Both the position numbers and the translations under genes were made by a program. The notes under the pieces were generated by a model. The model was not told where the DNA came from and did no database searches. It saw nothing but the letters and a program-made list of their open reading frames with translations. A DNA stretch of 64,000 nucleotides, taken from contig OY482850.1 of assembly GCA_960531495.1 (NCBI GenBank), positions 2,857,584-2,921,583 on the forward strand, read 5' to 3'. Shown piece by piece: positions 56,243 to 64,000 of this stretch (within the stretch, counting starts at the first letter, position 1; each line of letters opens with the position of its first letter). This stretch comes from Zeus faber. Taxonomy: Eukaryota > Chordata > Actinopteri > Zeiformes > Zeidae.

Positions 56243-56250
56243 CAGATATC

Positions 56251-56278
56251 AGGATTCTTCATAGGACTAGTTGTTAAA
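56251..56278. repeat. 28-bp target duplication of the R2-type LINE, right copy
   Basis: Exact copy of 48314-48341, at the 5' end of the LINE. ERV-D leader resumes here. Confidence 0.92.
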
Positions 56279-56873
56279 GGATTAATGTGAAAGTGTATTA
56301 CTGATAATGGAGTAAATAAAAAAGCAAACAGAAACAAAAACCTATTGGAATATCTGACAAAAATAGTACAAAAACAATGGGTAGAGCAGTGAGCCAAACA
56401 CACAATGGGCCGTTGAACTACAACTTCCCTCTAACTAATCCAAAACTTCATAAGGCTAACTAAAAGTAAGCCACGAAAACTGTAGTACAGTTTTCATGGC
56501 AGTACCTCCAAAATAAAGTCTAAGAAAACCCAAATAAGACTAATGATAATAATAATAAGAAGAATAAGTATGAGGATAAGGATAAACACAAAAAACAATA
56601 AATGAAAATTATTCTAATAATAATTGTTATTATTGTATTTTATGAGATTTTTTATTATATTATGAGAGTTGTATTTCCAAAACCTGTGCCCCTTACACTG
56701 CATGACCAACAGAAATGGCTGCCAAACTGTGTCTCGTACACCGCACGACCGAAAGTAACTCTCATTACTATATATATTTTTTTATAAATTGTAACAACAC
56801 CAGACCTTTATCACTGGAAACAATACTCTATAACATTATGTATTTAATAATGTCGACCTATTATTGAATAACA

Positions 56874-56906
<33 letters not shown>

Positions 56907-57296
56907 AAGATAAACAAACAAAAACCCACGATCCTCTTGATCGATACAATATTGGTCACTTCCACGGTCATCTAGACCAATTATCCACTACCCCTTCCTG
57001 GTTGCACCGCATGCAAACAGGCCATACGTTTATGTGAGGGCTGGGATTTCTGAGTTAACAAAGAAGGTGACTCAGAGCTATTTTCTAACAAACAATAGCT
57101 TCTACTCCGATCTTCTCTAATCGGTACAATATCTCAGTTAGTCCTCACCATAATTTGTTCGGGAATTTTGTGTTGTCTCCGCTGGATCTGCCAGTCATGT
57201 CCAGAGGACTCCTTCTCGAATGTCTTTACGGTTGGTTCCTGCCTGCCGTTGTGCACACAACCTGGGCATGAAAAAGTCCAACAGAGCCAAGCAGAA
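56279..57296 (-). other. ERV-D leader, LTR-proximal part
   Basis: About 1 kb of AT-rich leader with an (AT)n run near 56883-56903. No credible ORF. Confidence 0.6.
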
Positions 57297-57314
57297 ATCC
57301 TGTTTGTGACGCCA
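57297..57314 (-). promoter_or_regulatory. ERV-D primer binding site, tRNA-Ser(CGA) type
   Basis: On the minus strand TGGCGTCACAAACAGGAT, four bases after the LTR end. It matches the complement of the recalled tRNA-Ser(CGA) 3' end at 17 of 18 positions. ERV-C carries the same type. Confidence 0.68.
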
Positions 57315-57318
57315 AAAC

Positions 57319-57867
57319 TGTGAAAGAAATTCTTCTGCAAAGATCAGTGAGGTAAATCTGCCTGCTAAAAGAAACCAACAACTGAGAATATTCAAGATAT
57401 TTATTCTACAGAATAAAGAGAAAGATTCAGTACTGCTCCAAAGCAGCGCTCGGATTGATCTGATATAATTTCTGAAGACAGCAGGCTTTATACAAAAAAA
57501 CAGGGTGTGGCTTGGGTCAGAAGTCCCTTACAAGTCTGCACCCCCCAACTGTTTCCTTGGGTGCCACTCTCAGACAGTAAAATTCACAGGTACTTGCAAA
57601 CTTGACCTGGCAGACGCGGATTGCACAACAATGCACCTCTAGGCTCCCCTGTTGAGTTTCTTCATCTCCATAGAAGGTAAACAGAGCCAAATGTGATCTG
57701 ATTTTTTCATGTTAGAATTGACATTGTAGGGAGCAAAAACATTTCTCTTTACATAACCTCTGGGGGGTTCCTGGGGAAACAGAGAGAAATGTTTTAAAAC
57801 CCCCCTCTGGAGGTAGAGGCCTTTGTCCTCATTCAAAATAGTTGATCGTATGCATTTTTTTCTCACA
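57319..57867 (-). repeat. ERV-D 5' LTR
   Basis: Minus-strand start TGTGAGAAAA at 57867 and end TTTCACA at 57319, 549 bp. An AATAAA-type signal lies near 57400 in minus orientation. The first ten bases equal those of the ERV-1 LTR. Confidence 0.88.
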
Positions 57868-58269
57868 ATACGCACACACATATATATATTAATCACACAA
57901 AGCATAGTGTAACAACTGTCCTTTAGAGACCTCACACAACATCCTGTGATAACTCATACACACGTAGTCAGCAGTCTGGAGCCCGCCCATAAAACTGGAA
58001 CTTGCCCTGCAAGTTCCAGAAAAGAACTTGCCCTGCAAGTTCCAGGAGGAACACTGCCCACCCCCCAATGAGGAGCTAACACTATATAAGAGACATACAG
58101 ACAATGAACTCTGGACATTCGCGGCGGACTGTGACTGCACACAAAGCTTCGATCTGTGCACATTAAAACTAGTATCCCCTCCATTTGCTTGCTAAAGAAC
58201 TGCTATGAAAATAAAAACCAACAAAAGAATCCAAGCCTCATCTCATCTATAAAAGAAAAGAACACCGCA
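57868..58269 (+). repeat. ERV-2 3' LTR, main part
   Basis: Continues the LTR interrupted at 40070. 58060-58269 matches the ERV-2 5' LTR remnant and ends AACACCGCA. ATATAAGAG near 58083 is a TATA candidate and AATAAAA near 58210 a polyadenylation signal. Two palindromes lie upstream at 57997-58043. Confidence 0.8.
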
Positions 58270-58272
<3 letters not shown>

Positions 58273-58317
<45 letters not shown>

Positions 58318-58320
58318 ATC
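58273..58320 (+). repeat. (CT)n microsatellite
   Basis: CT run directly after the ERV-2 3' LTR. Confidence 0.9.
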
Positions 58321-58701
58321 TTTCTGGGGTCTCTCTTCCATTCCGTTTTTCTCACTTCTCCTGTGTGACGCTCCTCGTGTCACTTCTTTCCTTCGTGCCT
58401 CACTCCCTGCCCAAGTTGTAGTGTCAAATGTGGGGTCATCTTCCCCCAAATATGGGCGTGCGGTGCCAAAGTGGTTTCTCTGCAGGGTCAAATGAATGGG
58501 GTTTCTCCAATGGAACTCGGTACATCAATTTCTGTAACCGTTTTCAAGTCGAGGAAGTAATTTCGCTAAAAGCCGGTTAAACCATCAAACGCAGATAATT
58601 TGCGCTAACCTACCTCTGCCCAGAGTCTATGTGTTGCTTATTAACAACAATAACCCTGAAGTTGTCTTTTTTTTTGCAAAACTACAATTACACAACCCAC
58701 G
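58321..58701. other. Unassigned
   Basis: No gene or repeat recognised. Confidence 0.4.
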
Positions 58702-58866
58702 GTGTGTCATAAGGTTGATGGATTGACTTGAAAGTATAGAAGCTGACATTAACTAACCCAATGTGTGTCATAAGCTTGATCGATTGACTTGAAATAATAG
58801 AAGCTGACATTAACTAACCCAATGTGTGTCATAAGCTGGATCGATTGACTTGAAATAATAGAAGAC
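58702..58866 (+). repeat. 61-bp tandem repeat, about 2.7 copies
   Basis: Units start GTGTGTCATAAG at 58702, 58763 and 58824 and run through TTGACTTGAAATAATAGAAG to AACCCAAT. The copies are nearly identical. Confidence 0.88.
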
Positions 58867-59245
58867 TGTCCCTTGCATTGCACTGCTGCCTCACAGCAAG
58901 AATGTCCTGGGTTCGATTCCCGCCTGGGGCGCTGTTGGCACAGTGCTCCGGCGGGTTTTCTCCCAAATAGGAGCCTTTCTGTGTGGAGTTTGCATGTTCT
59001 CCCCGTGCTCACATGGGGTTTCCTCCACCTCACGTCAGTAAGGACCCCCCTCAAAAACATGCACCCATCATCGTCTGACCAGCGATGGACACTTATCACC
59101 TGGTCCCCGGGTGCGTCCACGTATGCTGCCCACTGCTCCTGGCTGTGCCCCCAGAGGAAGGACAAGCCAGGATGGGTTAAATGTAGAGGAACCATTTCAC
59201 CGGCCACCATCAAAGCATGTGTTGTTGTGTGACAAATAAAGACTG
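58867..59245 (+). repeat. SINE-like dispersed fish repeat (probable)
   Basis: Contains GGGTTCGATTCCC near 58909, a B-box-like element, then a GTGTGGAGTTTGCATGTTCTC block common in fish repeats. It ends GTGACAAATAAAG plus TTCTTC, a retroposon-like tail. The class is uncertain. Both overlapping ORFs are spurious. Confidence 0.55.
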
Positions 59246-61989
59246 TTTCTTCTTCACTCAAAGGTTTACGAGGGAGCTATAATGATGTAACCATTATTTA
59301 CACAAAGTCCGGGACCCTGCTCAGTCCACCGCCTCAAAATTACCTACAGCCAAACATCAACAGCGAAATTGCTGCTTCCACTTGAAAATGATTACAGGAA
59401 TCGATGTTTCGAGTGCCATTAAGAAAACTTTTATACGTATGATAAATATGACCAAGTTTGAAATGTCTGCATAGAAGGTGGACTGCAACCAAGATGATAA
59501 CGTGGGTGGGAAAAAAAAATCCTAATTCACCCCCCCACCCATAGATATACCGCTTTGGAAACTCAAGTATATATTTCAGCTCCGTTCTCCTTGTCGTTAT
59601 ACACTAGGAGCCACTTCGAGAGGGCGGCTAGAACATGACAGGGCCCAGGCAGATCCGTAGCTGGGGCGTGGCTGACCAATGCAGGGTCACTGCCAGGTCA
59701 CTGCCGGGTCCATGTCAGGTCCCTAATCGGATCTTGCCTGTAATAATATCCCCCTCGAGGACGTAATCCACGCGCCGGTGCCTGGGAACGCCCCCATACT
59801 GCATTTGTGGAAAAGCAGTTGCAATGTTTTTCTGTCCTCCGGGAGGAGCAGTGGTTCAAAGCATAAAGCAATGTTTATGTAAAATATACATGTTCTGGAA
59901 CAGAAAGTATTTTCTGTACATCTTATAGAATCAACATATACTGTGTTTTTCAATCAGTGTTTTGTTTTTAATTGTAAACCTATTTAATTGAACAAAACTA
60001 ATGAAAACACTGTGTGTAACCGTGGGTAACAGGGACCTTGTCAGTTACTCCCCCTTATTGTCAAATCCCAATGTTAACAGGTATGAACTTAGAGCACCTC
60101 CCTGCCCGAACCTCGCTCCTCCACCGGGGCGAAGAGCACTTCGCTGTGGATCTATTCATCCATCAATATATATCCATCAATATATATATAATATCCATCA
60201 ATATCCAAATTATTATCTCCTACTCCAGGGCAGGGACTGAGAGCACAAGAGGAACCTTCAGTGATGAAAGTGCTGCGGATGGGTCCCGATGTAAGACCAT
60301 GGTCCGTCAGACTGATTCGCCCTGTCGAGTCACATCGCTCTAGGTTGTGACCAGCCCATGTACACTCAGGGGTAATAAGAAAAATGACAAATAAAAAATT
60401 GTATTTATATAATTGTATATATATGTAAAAAAAAAAAAAAAAAAAAAAAAATATATACAGTATATATATATATATATATATATAATTAATATATATAGCA
60501 TAACGTTAATATATTAATTATGTCTCTAATGATAATAACCTTTTTTGAGTGACTACCGAAGCAGACTACAAATAAAGCCTTGGGCAGTGGTCACCCAACA
60601 GGTCTGGAAGCCCCCACACCTAACCATGCATATGCAAACACAGATCCATTTACGAAAATCTCCACATTCTGACTAATGGCCCCCTTTTTGTATTCCCCTT
60701 CTCTGTAGAAGGGTAATCAAATATTCAGTTTACTATCATACACGACTTCTTCATAATTCTTAATTAATACTTGGTGATTTATTTAAAAGTTGGCAACACA
60801 TCTGTGAAGTCTACCATGGAGTATGGAGTTTAAAATGTGTCAACAGTAATTGTTGTTACAGTAAATAGTTGTGATATTTCACAATTATTTTAGATAAAAT
60901 AAAATGAGATAGTTCAAATACCCTCATTTTTAAATCAAAAGGCCAAAGACTAGAACCTATACCACACACATGGCCACTTTAAAAAGAAGGAAAACTTCTG
61001 TTCCCATCATCTACCACAAGTCACTTTAATGTATCAAGTATTGCATTGCACACCTGTTTTGTCTTACCACTTAGTAGTACATTGCAGTGTTTGTCTGACA
61101 ACACTGTGTCTATCTTGTAATTCAGTATGACACTGCATTGTTGTGGCCCACATCTATTTAAGATGTTAACCATCAAGTTGAGTTACTGTCATTATTCTCT
61201 GTATTTTGTCTTTTATGTAAATACCTTTGCATTTTAGATTTTTTAAATACTTCTTAAAATATTTCAAAAAAATACTCTTTATATTCAGTTTTGAAATACT
61301 TTTTCTTTTTAATCACTACTATGCCCTTATTTTACTTATTATGTAAAGCTGAGTTGGCTCTGAGACTAGTAATGTCATTACCGGTAATGATACTGACACT
61401 GTTATCCAGTATTTGATAATAAACTTGAAACTATAATTATATAAACCTAGTTTCAGTGCTCTCATGACAAAGCTATTGAACTTTGTAATTTGAAATTAAA
61501 AAGATGTGCAACATAGATTAATAGATTAGAATAAATCATAAAGACCTGTTCCATTCATATGACAAAAAAAAAATGTACTTTGAAAGATCACCTCTGGTCA
61601 GGGTCCAAAGGACAATATCTCAGGCACACAGAATGGGCGTGTTTACAGTTGAAATTAAACACACCCTGAGACAACACACACATGAGAGGGGGGAATCCCA
61701 GTCAATTGTTATCGGTCTGGTAATTTACTGAGATTTGGCTAGAAACTAGCTGGTGACCATTTGGCTGTAAATTGAAAGACCTCCGGCTGAAAAGCCCTCT
61801 TCAAGTGGCGCCAACTGTACCTGCTTCCTCCCTTCTGGCTCTCTTATTCTCTTCTTCTTCTGCGGCAGTAGGGCCGCGGGCTGAGCCGATCAGATGCCAC
61901 ATCTAATTTTCAATCTGTTTGGACTTCACATCGAAATTGAAATTGAAAAAAAAACAACATTCTTCCCTTTCTCAACTCTCTCCCGCTTC
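59246..61989. other. Unassigned, with A-run and (AT)n
   Basis: About 2.7 kb without a recognisable element or exon. It includes AT repeats near 60170-60195 and a 22-A run followed by (AT)n at about 60428-60482. Confidence 0.4.
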
Positions 61990-62200
61990 TTAATTATAGA
62001 CAAGGCAGATAGTGGTGGGAGAAAAGAATACCGATTAGACCCGGGTTGGTTACACCAAATCACCGCTGGGGGTCTGGTATCAGCATTGGATCAAAAGCTA
62101 CTAATTAGATCAAATAGCGACTTTGCATTAATTGGATTTCTATTAAGAGAGCTGTCATCTCGGGCTCCTCAGGTCAGCGACACAGAGCCATATTGCTGAG
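61990..62200. promoter_or_regulatory. Candidate conserved non-coding element
   Basis: About 200 bp of balanced, non-repetitive sequence with homeodomain-type cores (TAATTA near 62102, TTAATTG near 62126), a TTTGCATTAAT octamer-like segment near 62120 and ATCAAA motifs. The composition differs from the AT-rich surroundings and resembles vertebrate developmental enhancers. No conservation data are available here. Confidence 0.35.
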
Positions 62201-63402
62201 CGTTGCTTCACACGGCAGGCAGAGGACAAAAAGAAAGGCAGAGGGAAGGTTTAAAGAAGAAAGTTGGGGAAAATCTGAGATGGGAAAGAATAGATAAAAT
62301 GGGAGATTGTCAGATGTTAATTCAATATTTTATTTGGACAGTGTGGATATTTGGAAAGGCGAGAGATACAACGGTAGCACCACGAGGTCCACACATTATA
62401 TCTTAAGAGTTCTTTGACGATTCTTGCGAAGACCAATCAGTGTTGTACAGCACTACAAACTCCTTAAAAGTACCTCCTCGCGAGCAAGGCCCTTTCAAGT
62501 AGAACCCATTTCCAGTGACGGATTGGCCATCTGGCAATTGGGCCCAGGTATATTGCGCGGTCCATTGACATGTCGGACGGGGCGGGCTCATAACATGTAC
62601 TGGTATTAACATAATAATGAGTTGGAGCGCTGAAACAATGTCGCCTTCAAAGCATCACCATACCTCCAATCAGTGCACTCAATTGTATATATACCACCTA
62701 AGTCACATGTTGGTAGTAAATTGACAACAATTTGAGTTTAATATGACTCAAATAAAACCATTAAATTGATTAATTCATTTTGAAATGTTTTGTTGCAGGA
62801 GTAGTTGAGATATTTGGACACTCAGTTAAAGTTACAGATGTTTCTGGAATCAGAATTGGCCATTGCCGCAGCTTTAATCCTGCCACTTGGCGGCATTGAG
62901 AGAGGCGCTGAGATTATATTTGCAAAAAAAAAATCCATTAGCTGTAGTGTGCACCAACCATTACAAGGTGGCACATGTGAGCAGTCCAGAGAAGACTGGT
63001 ATTTAAAGCCCCTTCCCCACTTGCACTGAAAGCCGTAAATCTACTGGCAATGTTCCATATTGGTGTTATGTTGGAATGGGATCCGGTCCCGATTCCATGA
63101 ATGTCGCTCCGTAAATTTCCCCACCTGAAGTAGTATAATTTCCGGGGAAAATGCTGTACGGCTGTGAATGGAAGACATCTCTCAAGCGAGCATTACGTAA
63201 TGTACCCGTAACAGTCATCTTTAACCTCTTTCACACATGCAGTCTTTCCTAGCAATGTTCTGGAGCCGTTCCTGCATGGGGTCACGTGTGAATGGGAGCA
63301 AGGAGCGATATGCCAGAAAATCTGTTCCGGCAAATTTCCACTTCAAGACCGAGTAATTGTGAATTGAAGCAGTAACATTGTCGTAACAAGCACTAACAAC
63401 AA
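62201..63402. other. Unassigned
   Basis: No gene or known element recognised. Short ORFs only. Confidence 0.4.
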
Positions 63403-63464
63403 GCTCCACGTGACATGTCTGACGTCAAACTGTTACGTTTGACGTCAGACATGTCACGTGGAGC
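63403..63464. repeat. Perfect 28-bp inverted repeat with CRE and E-box in each arm
   Basis: Arms 63403-63430 and 63437-63464 are exact reverse complements around TGTTAC. Each arm contains CACGTG (E-box) and TGACGTCA (full CRE palindrome). Confidence 0.95.
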
Positions 63465-64000
63465 AAGCGGGGGAGGGGGGGGGGGCACGACTGCCCCACG
63501 TAAAAATATTAATTAGCGTCTTTTTATTGGAATTTAGAGTCCATTTATGCTATTTAAACACAAACTACTGATGTTGAAATGTGCCAATTAAATGACCGAC
63601 TATCTCCGTGTCAACAGTAAAATCGAAATGGTCAATTCAAAACGTTCTAAAAACGTTACTTTTTTGCAAAATAGCCAATTCAAAACGTTCAAAAATAAAA
63701 TAATAAACTAACAATATTGTTTTCCAACCAAGAAAGCCCAGAAACCCTGCAGCGCAATGAATGTGGTGAAATGTGGTGATATCCCATGAATCGAATGAAA
63801 GATCTCCCCACCTCGACCAGCGTGTGTGGTGTCTCCAGCGCACCACACACGCACCACATATTTATTCATTTACATATATATTTATATTTACATTTATTTA
63901 TTATTGGTTTATATATTTCGGGATTTATTTCATAGACATATTTATTTTATTTGCATGCTACGTCCACATACATCCTCTTTGTGCATGCAAGTGAAAGAGC
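63465..64000. other. Unassigned, AT-rich end of window
   Basis: A G-run near 63472-63486 and a TATTTA-rich stretch near 63855-63960. No gene recognised. Confidence 0.4.

Larger units (their letters stand above)
48342..56250 (-). mobile_element. R2-superfamily LINE with restriction-like endonuclease
   Basis: A minus-strand non-LTR retrotransposon bracketed by a 28-bp target duplication. In order it has an N-terminal zinc finger (about 55900), RT (about 55370-53670), then, after an inserted LINE at about 50080-53622, a CCHC finger and a restriction-like endonuclease (49586-48560). This is the single-ORF layout of the R2/NeSL/HERO group. R2 itself is specific for 28S rDNA; this copy lies in a provirus, so a NeSL- or HERO-like clade is more likely. 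Without the inserted LINE it is about 4.4 kb, near full length. Confidence 0.82.
40071..57867 (-). mobile_element. ERV-D: class I provirus on the minus strand, hosting a LINE
   Basis: The 5' LTR is 57319-57867 and the truncated 3' LTR is about 40071-40501. In between, in minus order, lie the primer binding site, leader, [R2-type LINE 48342-56250], gag, protease, RT, RNase H, integrase and env. It is the most complete provirus here in domain content. LTR copies differ at roughly 5% over the about 430 bp that align (my count), so it is older than ERV-C. ATAC on both outer sides (40067-40070, 57868-57871) may be the target duplication, though the left LTR end is truncated. Confidence 0.86.
26416..58269 (+). 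mobile_element. ERV-2: class I provirus split by nested insertions
   Basis: The right part of the 5' LTR (26416-26634) is followed by a tRNA-Trp-type primer binding site, gag, protease, a shortened RT and RNase H, integrase and env to 33498. The 3' end is separated into 33499-33797, 39979-40070 and 57868-58269 by insertion of ERV-C and ERV-D. The final LTR segment (58070-58269) matches 26425-26634 closely, and both end AACACCGCA. The element is therefore the oldest layer of the nest. The span given includes the inserted elements. Confidence 0.82.

Noticed and set aside
58867..59261. ORFs of 119 and 170 codons on opposite strands
   Set aside because: They overlap fully within a dispersed repeat and have no domain.

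Overview
The window is vertebrate, almost certainly teleost fish, genomic DNA. It contains Tc1 and hAT transposons, CR1/L2-type LINEs, an R2-superfamily LINE, a Gmr1-like Gypsy element, tRNA-derived SINEs and class I endogenous retroviruses (ERVs), and very many GT, CT, AT and CAG microsatellites. I found no bacterial gene organisation and no convincing exon of a host gene. No transposon ORF is fully intact; nearly everything is a decayed mobile element.

Layout. 1-1290: two L2/CR1 fragments. 1579-8475: ERV-1, a class I provirus with both LTRs, a tRNA-Trp-type primer binding site (PBS), and remnants of gag, RNase H, integrase and env. 8588-8797: a SINE. 10090-10860: a Tc1/mariner remnant. 11955-14111: a hAT element with both ends and an 8-bp target duplication. 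14270-15872: an end-to-end Tc1 element. 15873-19100: microsatellites and unassigned DNA. 19110-19560: a likely Tx1/L1-type ORF1 fragment. 19887-22520: a Gypsy element whose integrase lies before its reverse transcriptase (Gmr1-like order). 22960-23810: CAG/CAA arrays. 23818-26415: an L2 LINE with esterase-type ORF1 and endonuclease-RT ORF2 remnants.

26416-58269 is one old provirus (ERV-2, + strand) blown apart by later insertions. Inside its 3' part sits ERV-C (33798-39978, + strand, LTRs 370 and 373 bp differing at 7 sites plus one 3-bp indel, 4-bp target duplication, itself carrying a SINE). Next to it is ERV-D (40071-57867, - strand). ERV-D was hit by an R2-superfamily LINE (48342-56250, - strand, 28-bp target duplication), which was in turn hit by a CR1-type LINE (about 50080-53622, + strand). 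That gives four levels of nesting and a readable order of events.

58270-64000 is mostly unassigned. It holds a CT repeat, a 3x61-bp tandem repeat, a SINE-like repeat, AT tracts, a stretch that looks like a conserved non-coding element (about 61990-62200), and a perfect 28-bp inverted repeat (63403-63464) whose arms each carry a CRE and an E-box.

Boundaries of LTR elements and TIR transposons come from direct comparison of repeats inside the window. Family names come from motif recognition, not from database searches.
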